From positions 1,240,001 to 1,304,000 of the forward strand of contig NZ_OZ245041.1 of assembly GCF_965224175.1 (NCBI RefSeq): DNA of 64,000 bases, written 5' to 3'. The DNA comes from Kordia sp965224175 (lineage in GTDB: Bacteria; Bacteroidota; Bacteroidia; Flavobacteriales; Flavobacteriaceae). Below the pieces are notes generated by a model. It had not been told where the DNA came from. It made no database searches and was given only the letters and a program-made list of their open reading frames with translations. Shown piece after piece: positions 23,543 through 31,454 of this stretch (position 1 is its first letter; each line of letters begins with the position of its first letter). Position numbers and translations under genes: made by a program.

Positions 23543-24118
23543 CTAAGCGTTTTTTACCGTGATTGCAATTGCTTTTCCTGGTGCTAAACTTTTAGTTACT
23601 TCTACTTTTTCTAATTGCTTCATGAGTTTTTGATCTTTTTTCCACTCACCATTTACAAATAAAGCTACTTCGTAGATGTTTCCTTCTGTTGTTAATTTTA
23701 CTTTCAATCCTTCATAGTTTGAATTGTATGCTTTTACAATACTTTCATAGTTTGCTTTGAACCATAATTCTGCTTCTTTTGCTCTTTTTGCTAAAGCTTC
23801 TGGTGTTGATTCTCTTTTTCTTTTTGCTTCTGCCGCTTTTGCCAATGCTTCTTTTAATTCTAGTTCGGCTTTTACAATGCTATCTTCTATTTTTTGTGCT
23901 TCTGCGATTTCCATCAATTTGATGTCATTTACTATTTTTGAATACGCGATACAATCTTCCATTGCTTTTTCTTCAAATTGGAGAGTTGTTTCTGTAGCAA
24001 CTGTTTCTTTTACTTCTACTTCTTGTACTTCTGTAGTTTTGTTTTCTTTTGTTGCAGTGTTACATGCTATAAATGTCATTGCTGCTACTCCTAATGTTGT
24101 GAATGTTGTACGTTTCAT
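23543..24118 (-). CDS. Lipoprotein sharing a C-terminal domain with the VIT-vWA protein
   Basis: 191 residues with a lipoprotein signal (TFIAC, Cys19), a Thr/Glu/Val-rich linker, a charged helix rich in Ala/Lys/Glu (about 60-115), and a C-terminal domain of about 72 residues (ELWFKANYESIVKAY, NYEGLKVKL, LFVNGEWKK, AIAITVKN). That domain aligns without gaps to the end of the protein encoded at 27803-29959, with about one third identity and conserved WF, NY, VNG.W and ITxK. Its promoter carries the same 21-bp-spaced direct repeats as that gene. Function unknown; co-function with the VIT-vWA protein is inferred. Confidence 0.75.
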   Translation of the reverse strand: MKRTTFTTLGVAAMTFIACNTATKENKTTEVQEVEVKETVATETTLQFEEKAMEDCIAYSKIVNDIKLMEIAEAQKIEDSIVKAELELKEALAKAAEAKRKRESTPEALAKRAKEAELWFKANYESIVKAYNSNYEGLKVKLTTEGNIYEVALFVNGEWKKDQKLMKQLEKVEVTKSLAPGKAIAITVKNA

Positions 24119-24155
24119 AATTACTTGTTTTAATTGTTATACTTTATTTATAGTT

Positions 24156-24163
24156 CAAATATC
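24156..24163 (-). promoter_or_regulatory. -7 promoter element of the lipoprotein gene
   Basis: Minus strand GATATTTG (consensus TAnnTTTG with the first base changed), 38 bp upstream of the ATG. The equivalent GATCTTTG lies exactly 38 bp before the VIT-vWA gene. Confidence 0.55.
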
Positions 24164-24194
24164 AGACGAAACCGTCGAACAATTTGGGTAGCTT

Positions 24195-24226
24195 TAGTAT
24201 TCGTTAGAAGTTATCTAGAATTCGTT
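24195..24226 (-). promoter_or_regulatory. LytTR-type direct-repeat operator
   Basis: Minus strand AACGAATTCTA and AACGAATACTA start 21 bp apart. The proximal repeat is 32 bp from the -7 box and 77 bp from the start codon, an activator-like position. The pair lies between the divergent genes 24118(-) and 24299(+) and could serve both. Two further sites with the same layout occur at 30036 and 34054. Confidence 0.65.
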
Positions 24227-24298
24227 TAAGATTGTATATAACATTCTAAAAATCATTTAAAAAAGTATACTAAGTAAAGTGTTATTTCGTTAGTATAC

Positions 24299-24904
24299 AT
24301 GATGAGAAAAATAATCTTTTTAGTATTTACTAGTCTACTTTGGTCTTCTTGTTCACAGAAAAACAATGCTACTTTTCAATTCAAAATTCCTCATTACGCA
24401 AGCGAAATACACATTGATAAACTCTCAGAATTTGATACACTGCTCAGTTGGCAATGGCTTTCCGATAATATTATAGATGATAGACAATGTTATAGAATAC
24501 AAGATGCGACTTTAGATATTGTTCTCGAAAAAGGTATGTTACCTACTCTAGCCAAACAACGCAATCAGTTGACTATAAAAGTTCCTATGCATTCAAATAA
24601 GTTTGAAACATTTGAGGTAACGAAATGGATTCATGAGCAAAAAAATCTATACGAAAGTGAATCTATACATTATACATTCTGTGTGATCGATTCTGTTGTG
24701 ATTGACACAAAGAAATTTGGTGTTTTATGCATTGAAAGAGAGTTTGATGACGAACATGTGACAAAAGTTCTATATGCGACTAATATTTTGGATGAGAAAA
24801 TTGAATTCGAATTCTTATCAAATGTACTTACATCAGATCGTTTTTATGAACGTTCATTAGCTATGATGAAATCCTTAAAAATAAAATCAATTGAAGAAAA
24901 TTAA
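24299..24904 (+). CDS. Hypothetical lipoprotein
   Basis: 201 residues, signal peptide with lipobox WSSC (Cys18). The mature part has alternating strands and conserved-looking aromatic residues (LLSWQWLSDNIIDDRQCYRIQD, FEVTKWIHEQKNLYES, YTFCVIDSVVIDTKKFGVLCIERE). No family recognised. It is transcribed divergently from the lipoprotein at 23543, and the direct-repeat operator lies between them, 73-104 bp upstream of this gene, so shared control is possible. Confidence 0.7.
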   Translation: MMRKIIFLVFTSLLWSSCSQKNNATFQFKIPHYASEIHIDKLSEFDTLLSWQWLSDNIIDDRQCYRIQDATLDIVLEKGMLPTLAKQRNQLTIKVPMHSNKFETFEVTKWIHEQKNLYESESIHYTFCVIDSVVIDTKKFGVLCIEREFDDEHVTKVLYATNILDEKIEFEFLSNVLTSDRFYERSLAMMKSLKIKSIEEN

Positions 24905-25148
24905 TTGTAATTCTTGATTGACTTTTTTTCTTTCCAATTATCATATTTTCCTGTAACTACTTCTGTTTATTACAATAAACAAATATTCACTTGATACTTC
25001 ACATTTCATATTGGATTGCCAACACATAGAAACTTGTAAAAAAGGCAAAAAAATAAGGTTACGATTTTCTTTTTGAGACATAGTATAATACATCCTCACA
25101 AAAAGGATTTTTTAAACATCGTAAACAATTAAAATTAATTTAACTAGT

Positions 25149-26708
25149 ATGAAAAAAAATACGTTTTTGGCTTTTATGTTATTTACTACATTCATCTTTG
25201 CTCAAGATGGTAATTTAGACACCAATTTCGGGACTAACGGATATGTGGAATTTAGTTCTACTAATATTGGAGTATATAACGATTGCCTGCAGCCTGATGG
25301 CAAAATTATTTACAGACACGACAATACTATTCAACGACTCAATCAAAATGGTAGCTCAGATACGTCATTTGGAAATTCAGGTACTATAAGTATGGTTGAA
25401 CCTGGTAATTATAGATATGGCATCTTACACTCAAATACTGACAATAAAATAGTTACTTTATCTAAAAATTTATATACTACTTATTATATGTCTAAATACA
25501 ATTTAGACGGTACACACGATGCTACTTTTGGCAACAGCGGACAAGGATATATAAACCTTGATGTTGATGATATTGAAAGTCCTTTAATCGTAAAATTGTC
25601 TCCTAATGGAACCATTTTTGTCGGTGGAAATGATGATCGATCTGGAACAGGAGTCGATGATTTATTTTTAAGAAAGTATGATTTTGATGGCGCAGCAGAT
25701 GAATCTTTTCATTACACATCTAGTAATATTGGAATTAATTTAGGGAGTACTTCTGTTGGACATTCTTCTGATGATAGAGCTGTAGATGTTGACATCATGT
25801 CTGAAACTAAAATTGTACTCACTGGTAGAGGTACTTATTATAATGTAAACTCTGTATCTCATTACAGATCTTCAATAGTTATCATAGAAAATGGAGTTAC
25901 TAATCCAGTTAAAAGAAGTGCTCCATATAGTAATCCTTCAAATGTTGTTAAAAGCAACACTACAATTGATAGCGCAAATAATATTTACATGCTAACGGGA
26001 ATTAATAATACGTTTACTGTAAATCCTCAAAATGTAATTCATAAGTGGAATTCATCAGGATCGTTAATCGATTTTGGTACTGATGACAGACTTACTATTA
26101 CTTTGGAAGTGAACCCAAATGAATTCGCTAACTTTCAACGTATTTTAGTACAACCAGATGGAAAAATGCTTTTAGCAGGTACAACTTTCAACGCAAGTTT
26201 ATCAGGTTTCAAAAAGCCAAACCTTATTATTGCTAGATATTTAGCTGATGGAACTTTAGATACAACTTTTGGAACTAATGGATATGTATTACACGCCATT
26301 AGTTATTCTGGAGCTTCAACTGATAATACAAGTCATTCGCTGACACATTTATTTGCCTCTGATGATTTCAGTTCTATTTATATAAGTGGAAGAAACGCTG
26401 AGAATTATGTTATTCTTAAATATGGTGTTCCATCTTTATTGTCTGTAGATGATGTTCAAGTTGCTACTAACTCAGTTCAAATGTTTCCTAATCCTGCAAA
26501 AGATATGGTTACAATTAGAACTGCAGACGCTAGTCGTTTACACCAAAAACAATATGCCATAACTGATATTACAGGACAAGTTATCAAGCAAGGAACATTT
26601 TATAGTGATAACGAAGTTTCTAATATCAATATTTCTCAGTTACGTACTGGAATCTATTTTCTAAAAATTAAAGGCTTTACTGAAGTTTTAAAACTGATTA
26701 AAAAATAA
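25149..26708 (+). CDS. Secreted delta-60 repeat protein with T9SS sorting domain
   Basis: 519 residues: signal peptide ending FIFAQ, then delta-60 repeats recognisable by LDTNFGTNGYV (about 20-30), SDTSFGNSGTI, HDATFGNSGQGYI and LDTTFGTNGYV, each following a QPDGKI or similar strand. These form a beta-propeller-like array. The C-terminal 80 residues are a type A T9SS sorting domain (VQMFPNPAKDMVTI, GIYFLKIKGFTEVLKLIKK). Exported and surface-attached or released. Substrate or ligand unknown. The 244-bp upstream gap shows no clear promoter match. Confidence 0.88.
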   Translation: MKKNTFLAFMLFTTFIFAQDGNLDTNFGTNGYVEFSSTNIGVYNDCLQPDGKIIYRHDNTIQRLNQNGSSDTSFGNSGTISMVEPGNYRYGILHSNTDNKIVTLSKNLYTTYYMSKYNLDGTHDATFGNSGQGYINLDVDDIESPLIVKLSPNGTIFVGGNDDRSGTGVDDLFLRKYDFDGAADESFHYTSSNIGINLGSTSVGHSSDDRAVDVDIMSETKIVLTGRGTYYNVNSVSHYRSSIVIIENGVTNPVKRSAPYSNPSNVVKSNTTIDSANNIYMLTGINNTFTVNPQNVIHKWNSSGSLIDFGTDDRLTITLEVNPNEFANFQRILVQPDGKMLLAGTTFNASLSGFKKPNLIIARYLADGTLDTTFGTNGYVLHAISYSGASTDNTSHSLTHLFASDDFSSIYISGRNAENYVILKYGVPSLLSVDDVQVATNSVQMFPNPAKDMVTIRTADASRLHQKQYAITDITGQVIKQGTFYSDNEVSNINISQLRTGIYFLKIKGFTEVLKLIKK

Positions 26709-26733
26709 TCGTATCAATATTCTGTTTTCTATA

Positions 26734-26772
26734 AAAAATTGGAAGTCTGCGTAGTTAGACTTCCAATTTTTA
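26734..26772. terminator. Bidirectional terminator
   Basis: AAAAATTGGAAGTCT pairs with AGACTTCCAATTTTT around an 8-nt loop, between the convergent genes ending at 26708 and 26788. Confidence 0.88.
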
Positions 26773-26787
26773 TATTATAAATCATCA

Positions 26788-27798
26788 TCACACTTTCGTG
26801 TAACTATTTCCGTTTACCTCAACAGGTGAATATTCACTAGATACTTCCGATTTCATAATAGGTTGCATGACACATAAAACCGTCGTTTTTCCTTTGATAG
26901 TTAATGTGTTACCACGCACTTTTGTTAACCATCTAAATTTCTCTATCGGTATATTGAATGCTTTAATGGTGTTCAGCAAATTTTCATCTTCAGAAATCCA
27001 ATCGATGATTTCTTCTTTGTTTTTAAAATCTGGAATGTCTTCTTTGGCTTCAAATTCAAATTCCCATTCTACAGGAATATTGAAACGATACGTATATAAT
27101 TCACCTGGCAATTGTTCTGCGCGTGTTTTTAAAACCGTTTCCCAATCTGTCTTTACGTTTGGATAGTTCTTTTTAAATTCCATTGCCAACGCTCTCGGAC
27201 CTGGCGAATGTGCCGTTGGATAATATCCGTAATAGGTTTTTGCTAAATAATGTCCTGCATATTTTCCGCCAAATACATTAAAATATTCAGAAGCAAAAAC
27301 TGCAATATGCCGATCGGATGTGAAAGCGGTTTTTAAGCTTTTTAGAAGCTCTTTATTTGTGCCTAATCCGCAGGAATGAAAAATTATTTTTGTGTTTTTT
27401 CCCAAGAAATTGGTAGTTAATGGAGTTATTTCATTCGTTTTGATCGCTTCTTGCAAAGTTTCTGAAGTAATTCGTTCGCCATCAATAGAAGTTTTCATCG
27501 ACAAACCGCGCCAAGGATTGCTGTGACTTATAATATGAATGTCTCCATATATATTTTCGTCATAATGCAAACGCAACCAATCTTGAATTGCTGTTAGACT
27601 CTGTGCTTCATCTATAAGTTGACAATATTGATTGCTAAAATAGTTTTTAGCATTTGTGTAATACGTATTATCACCTTCATCAAAACCTGCAATAAATACT
27701 AATGGTTTTACTGTGCTAGCTGCATTTTGTGCCGTTTCAGTTCCCGCGAAAGCGGAAACCGAACAACACCATAACAATATAAAACAGATCTTTTTCAT
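26788..27798 (-). CDS. Secreted caspase-like (clan CD type) protein
   Basis: 336 residues with a Sec signal (ending AFAGT). The first half has a caspase-fold pattern: strand VFIAGF, then GDIHIISHSNPWRGL with His92, then TKIIFHSCGLGTN with Cys143. A His after a hydrophobic strand followed about 50 residues later by a Cys after another strand is the arrangement of the clan CD catalytic dyad and of DUF4347-like proteins. The second half (about 200-336) is unrecognised. It starts 4 bp after the VIT-vWA gene, so the two form an operon. Proteolytic activity is a prediction; a non-peptidase caspase-like fold is the alternative. Confidence 0.65.
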   Translation of the reverse strand: MKKICFILLWCCSVSAFAGTETAQNAASTVKPLVFIAGFDEGDNTYYTNAKNYFSNQYCQLIDEAQSLTAIQDWLRLHYDENIYGDIHIISHSNPWRGLSMKTSIDGERITSETLQEAIKTNEITPLTTNFLGKNTKIIFHSCGLGTNKELLKSLKTAFTSDRHIAVFASEYFNVFGGKYAGHYLAKTYYGYYPTAHSPGPRALAMEFKKNYPNVKTDWETVLKTRAEQLPGELYTYRFNIPVEWEFEFEAKEDIPDFKNKEEIIDWISEDENLLNTIKAFNIPIEKFRWLTKVRGNTLTIKGKTTVLCVMQPIMKSEVSSEYSPVEVNGNSYTKV

Positions 27799-27802
27799 AG
27801 TA

Positions 27803-29959
27803 TTATTTTTTGATTGTTATGACTACTTTTTTATCTAAGTTAAATGCGTCTTGAACATCTATTAAATTGATTCTTTCAAGCAATACTTCATTGGTAATCC
27901 AGCTACCGTTGACTAAGATTTCTAATTTTAGAATTGTGCCATTTTTGGAAACTTCTACACGAATTCCGTCATACGTTTTTAGATATCTCTTTATGATTTT
28001 TGCATAGTTTTCACGGAACCAATTCGTCGCTTTTTCATTCAGTTTTGTATCATCTGCTTTTATTGTTTTGCTTCGTTTTTTTCTTTTGATAAACGTTTTT
28101 CCTTTTACAGACGCTTCAGCACCAACAGCGCTATTGTTTACATTTTTTGGCATTGGCAATGGTTGTTTTACTACTTTTCTGTTGCCATTTTTGTTTACAA
28201 CTTCGTTATCTACTGCTACAAATGATGTGTATTGCGTTACTAGATTATATTTTAATCCAAGTTCTATAACTTGTTGTTTTGTATTGTCTCCAAAACGTCT
28301 TTTGTAATCGTCTAAGCGTTCTATTTTTTTACGTGCCCATAAGTAACGAAGTGCTTCATTGTCTTTGCTTAACATTCCGTCGGCAACGCGAAACTCTTTT
28401 TGAAAAACACCATTTCCTGTTTGTCCAGTAATCGTTAATATTCCTTTGGCGTCACCTCTGTATTTTCCGAATACTAATATAGGACGTGAAGCAAATACAT
28501 CTGGAATGCTACTTGGTGTAACGTCATAGGCATCGAAACCTTCTGCTTTGATACGAATTTGTGTTAGTAACGGTGATTTTATATAGTTTCTAAATTTTTC
28601 TGCAACTGCATTTGCTTCGTTCATTTCTGTTGCGATAAACGATTCGCTACTGCTTATTTTTGCCATTCCTTCTAGTAAATATCTATTGACACTTGAACCA
28701 ATTCCGAATGTAAATACATTAGCTTGTCCTAAGTTTTGCGCTATCATATCAAAGGCTTCACGTTCTACGCTTACATAACCATCGGTAATGACAACCATTG
28801 ATCGCGCGCTAGTTTTGTCCATTCTTGGTAATGCGTATGCTGTTTTTAGTGCATTTAGTAGGAGTGTTCCGCCACCGCCACGCTCGTTTGTTAGGAAATT
28901 GATTCCTTTTTGTATGTTTTCTTTGCTACAGCTTAAAGGTTTTGGTGATAATACGCGCGATCCACCAGCGAATAACAGAATGTTGTAATGATCGGTTTCT
29001 GGTAAGTTTACTAATAGATTACGTAATAATTTTTTGGAAACTTCCATCGGATAACCATTCATAGAACCTGAAACATCTACTACGAATAGGTATTCTTTCG
29101 CGGCTGGTTTTACTGTTACAGAAGCTTTTGGCGGTTCCATCATGTACGCAAAGAATTTTTCTCCGTTTTCTTCGTATAGTAATAATCCTGATTGAATTTC
29201 ATTACCACGCATACTGTATTTTAGAATGAAATCGCGATTCGATGGATTTTTGTTTTCGCTTGTTAATGCTATTTCTGCTTTTCGTGTGTTTGGATAGTTT
29301 ACTTTGATTTTATGTGTGTTTGACGATACATCTGCAATTGGAATTCCTGCGTTAATTTGTACATCTAAGTCATATTGAAACGTGTCTCCTACTCCTTTTC
29401 TTGTGTATGGTTGATTGAATGCTTTTTCTCCTGAAGTACTTTTACCTACAAATCGTGGTCCAACAACACCTGGAAATACAAATTCGTAACTTCCTGCTAG
29501 TGGTACGAGCATTTCTGTATAATAAATATCAATCGTTACGATATCGTTTTTCATGATGTTTCCAACGTTCATTTGAAATACATTTGGACGATGTTGATCT
29601 AGTTTTGCAGCTCTTTTTCCTTGTTTTAGCGCTTTGTCATATACACGTTGTGCTTCTTGCTTTTCGAAGATTTTTGCATTGATGGTACGATCGCCGATGG
29701 TCATTTGCATTTTGTGTACAGCGGCTTGTGTAGATAGCGGAAATACGTATTTAGCTTCTATCGGAATGTTTCCTGTGTTTTGATAGGTTTGTGCAATGTG
29801 TACGTGTGCAATATTTCCTGAGATTTTCACATCAGCTTTTGTTGATTTTAATGGAATTACTGCATTTGGCGTCAATACTTCTAAGTATGGACTTTCCGTT
29901 TTTTGTGCAAATCCGAAACTGGATATGAGCGCGATGAAGATGACAAGGATATGTTTCAT
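27803..29959 (-). CDS. VIT and vWA domain protein
   Basis: 718 residues: signal peptide (ending SFGFAQ), a VIT domain (about 20-150, with AHVHIAQTYQNTGNIPIEAKYVFPL and QRVYDKALKQGKRAAKLDQHRPNVFQMNVGNI), then a vWA domain from about residue 290 with an intact MIDAS (FVVDVSGSMNGYP, later VVITDGYVS). The remainder has RYLWARKKIERL, a linker with FIKRKKRSK, and a C-terminal 75-residue domain shared with the lipoprotein at 23543. This is the inter-alpha-trypsin-inhibitor heavy-chain layout. Probably an extracytoplasmic metal-dependent adhesion or scaffold protein working with the caspase-like partner downstream. Confidence 0.9.
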   Translation of the reverse strand: MKHILVIFIALISSFGFAQKTESPYLEVLTPNAVIPLKSTKADVKISGNIAHVHIAQTYQNTGNIPIEAKYVFPLSTQAAVHKMQMTIGDRTINAKIFEKQEAQRVYDKALKQGKRAAKLDQHRPNVFQMNVGNIMKNDIVTIDIYYTEMLVPLAGSYEFVFPGVVGPRFVGKSTSGEKAFNQPYTRKGVGDTFQYDLDVQINAGIPIADVSSNTHKIKVNYPNTRKAEIALTSENKNPSNRDFILKYSMRGNEIQSGLLLYEENGEKFFAYMMEPPKASVTVKPAAKEYLFVVDVSGSMNGYPMEVSKKLLRNLLVNLPETDHYNILLFAGGSRVLSPKPLSCSKENIQKGINFLTNERGGGGTLLLNALKTAYALPRMDKTSARSMVVITDGYVSVEREAFDMIAQNLGQANVFTFGIGSSVNRYLLEGMAKISSSESFIATEMNEANAVAEKFRNYIKSPLLTQIRIKAEGFDAYDVTPSSIPDVFASRPILVFGKYRGDAKGILTITGQTGNGVFQKEFRVADGMLSKDNEALRYLWARKKIERLDDYKRRFGDNTKQQVIELGLKYNLVTQYTSFVAVDNEVVNKNGNRKVVKQPLPMPKNVNNSAVGAEASVKGKTFIKRKKRSKTIKADDTKLNEKATNWFRENYAKIIKRYLKTYDGIRVEVSKNGTILKLEILVNGSWITNEVLLERINLIDVQDAFNLDKKVVITIKK

Positions 29960-29996
29960 AGTATTAGATTTTTGATAGTTTTCGTTCTTGATGTTT

Positions 29997-30004
29997 CAAA
30001 GATC
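29997..30004 (-). promoter_or_regulatory. -7 promoter element of the VIT-vWA operon
   Basis: Minus strand GATCTTTG, followed by AAAC as in the related promoter at 24156. 38 bp upstream of the ATG. Confidence 0.55.
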
Positions 30005-30035
30005 TTATGAAATTGCTGCAAAATTTGGTTCGTTT

Positions 30036-30067
30036 TAGAATTCGTTATGCATGATCTAGAATTCGTT
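30036..30067 (-). promoter_or_regulatory. LytTR-type direct-repeat operator
   Basis: Two identical AACGAATTCTA half-sites on the minus strand, 21 bp start to start, 32 bp from the -7 element and 77 bp from the VIT-vWA start, exactly the geometry at 24195. A weaker third half-site AACGAACC starts at 30034. The thioesterase gene at 30136 diverges from here. Confidence 0.65.
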
Positions 30068-30135
30068 TTAAAACGTGTTTTATCTTACGTAAGTGAAAAA
30101 AATAAGAAGTATCTTTAGGTTTTAATTCATCCTTT

Positions 30136-30693
30136 ATGCCAATACGTTATAAATCTGCAGACGAGTCAAGAGTAGTTATTTCTGAATTGATGTTGCCATC
30201 ACATTCAAATTTTAGTGGAAAAATTCATGGTGGTTATGTGCTTTCTTTGTTAGACCAGATTGCATTTGCTTGCGCTTCTAAACATTCTAGAGCGTATTGT
30301 GTTACTGCTTCTGTGGATACGGTCGATTTTTTGAATCCGATTGAAGTTGGTGAATTGGTTACGATGCGTGCTTCTATTAATTATGTTGGACGAACTTCGA
30401 TGGTTGTTGGCATTCGTGTGGAAGCGGAAAATATTCAGACTGGAACAGTTAAGCATTGTAATTCTTCTTATTTTACAATGGTTGCGCGCGATGACGATGG
30501 AAAAGGCGTAGAAGTTGACGGATTGATTTTAGATGATATTACCGCCATAAAACGCTTTTTGAAAGCTTTGAAACGTATTGAAATGAAACGCAAACGACGT
30601 GAAGAGTTTGATCATGAAGATTTTGTTCCTAGTGATTATTTAGCTGATTTAGAAAAGTATAAAGTGAAAGTTACTTGTACAGATACACTTTAG
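30136..30693 (+). CDS. Acyl-CoA thioesterase (YciA-like hotdog fold)
   Basis: 185 residues. Opens with RVVISELMLPSHSNFSGKIHGGYVLSLLDQIAFACASKH, with the hotdog helix and catalytic Asp region. TASVDTVDFLNPIEVGELVTMRASINYVGRTSM completes the central sheet. This is the cytosolic YciA/BACH type that hydrolyses acyl-CoA to free CoA and fatty acid. The tail is basic (KRIEMKRKRREEF). A TATCTTTA element near 30108 is a plausible -7 box. It diverges from the VIT-vWA operon across the direct-repeat operator. Confidence 0.9.
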   Translation: MPIRYKSADESRVVISELMLPSHSNFSGKIHGGYVLSLLDQIAFACASKHSRAYCVTASVDTVDFLNPIEVGELVTMRASINYVGRTSMVVGIRVEAENIQTGTVKHCNSSYFTMVARDDDGKGVEVDGLILDDITAIKRFLKALKRIEMKRKRREEFDHEDFVPSDYLADLEKYKVKVTCTDTL

Positions 30694-30755
30694 TTGATTG
30701 GTAAACATGTCTCTTTTATAAGTTTTGAATGTGTCGAATTTTCTATTTATGTCAA

Positions 30756-31370
30756 TTAATCATCTATTCGTATGAGTTTTCCGTTTAGTTTATAAAAGAA
30801 GGTAAATGTAGTTCCGCCGTTTTGAGGTTTTAACATGATTGTATATTGTGTTTTTGCGATGTCTCCATTTTTTGGAAATTTCACAAAAGCCATGTCTAAG
30901 CTTGGGTTTTTAATGTTTTTTTCTGTTTCTAGTTGTTTTATAGATTTTGTAACTAATGTCCCTAATTTTTTCAAGTTAATTTGATCATTTAATTGAAACA
31001 TAAAATCTGCAGCTTTTGTTCCTTCAGGCACTTCTAAGGAAATATCTGAGTTTTGTGTCCATGTACTTTGCGTAAGATTCCATTGCCCCATTTTTAAAGA
31101 TGCTGGAGCTTCTGTAACAGTAACACCGACAATGTTTCCAATTGACGGACTGAACGTTATCGTTAAATCTGTATAGTATGCATTGGCACCAAATTTATTT
31201 TTTATTTCGTTTTCAATTGCACCAAAACCTTCCGCATTTGCAGGTTGTTTACTGATTCCATCTTGACAAGAAACGAATGTAAAAAGCACTATAGAAATGA
31301 CTAATACTACAAATTTTACAATTCGGATACGTATGTCTTCTTTTCTTTTATATAGCTTGTTTTTTTTCAT
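30756..31370 (-). CDS. Hypothetical lipoprotein
   Basis: 204 residues. A basic N-terminus of about 18 residues (KKNKLYKRKEDIRIRI) precedes a hydrophobic segment and a lipobox-like TFVSC (Cys35), so the real start may be further in. The mature part contains IENEIKNKFGANAYYTDLTITFSPSIGNIVGVTVTE and a strand-rich C-terminus (YTIMLKPQNGGTTFTFFYKLNGK). No family recognised. It follows the LytTR regulator gene on the same strand by 84 bp and might be co-transcribed with it. Confidence 0.65.
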   Translation of the reverse strand: MKKNKLYKRKEDIRIRIVKFVVLVISIVLFTFVSCQDGISKQPANAEGFGAIENEIKNKFGANAYYTDLTITFSPSIGNIVGVTVTEAPASLKMGQWNLTQSTWTQNSDISLEVPEGTKAADFMFQLNDQINLKKLGTLVTKSIKQLETEKNIKNPSLDMAFVKFPKNGDIAKTQYTIMLKPQNGGTTFTFFYKLNGKLIRIDD

Positions 31371-31454
31371 AATCTATATGTTTTTTACTGATTAGTTTCA
31401 TGTTAAATGTATGTACTAAGTAGGAATGAAAAATAGAGAATCAATTTATCTTTA

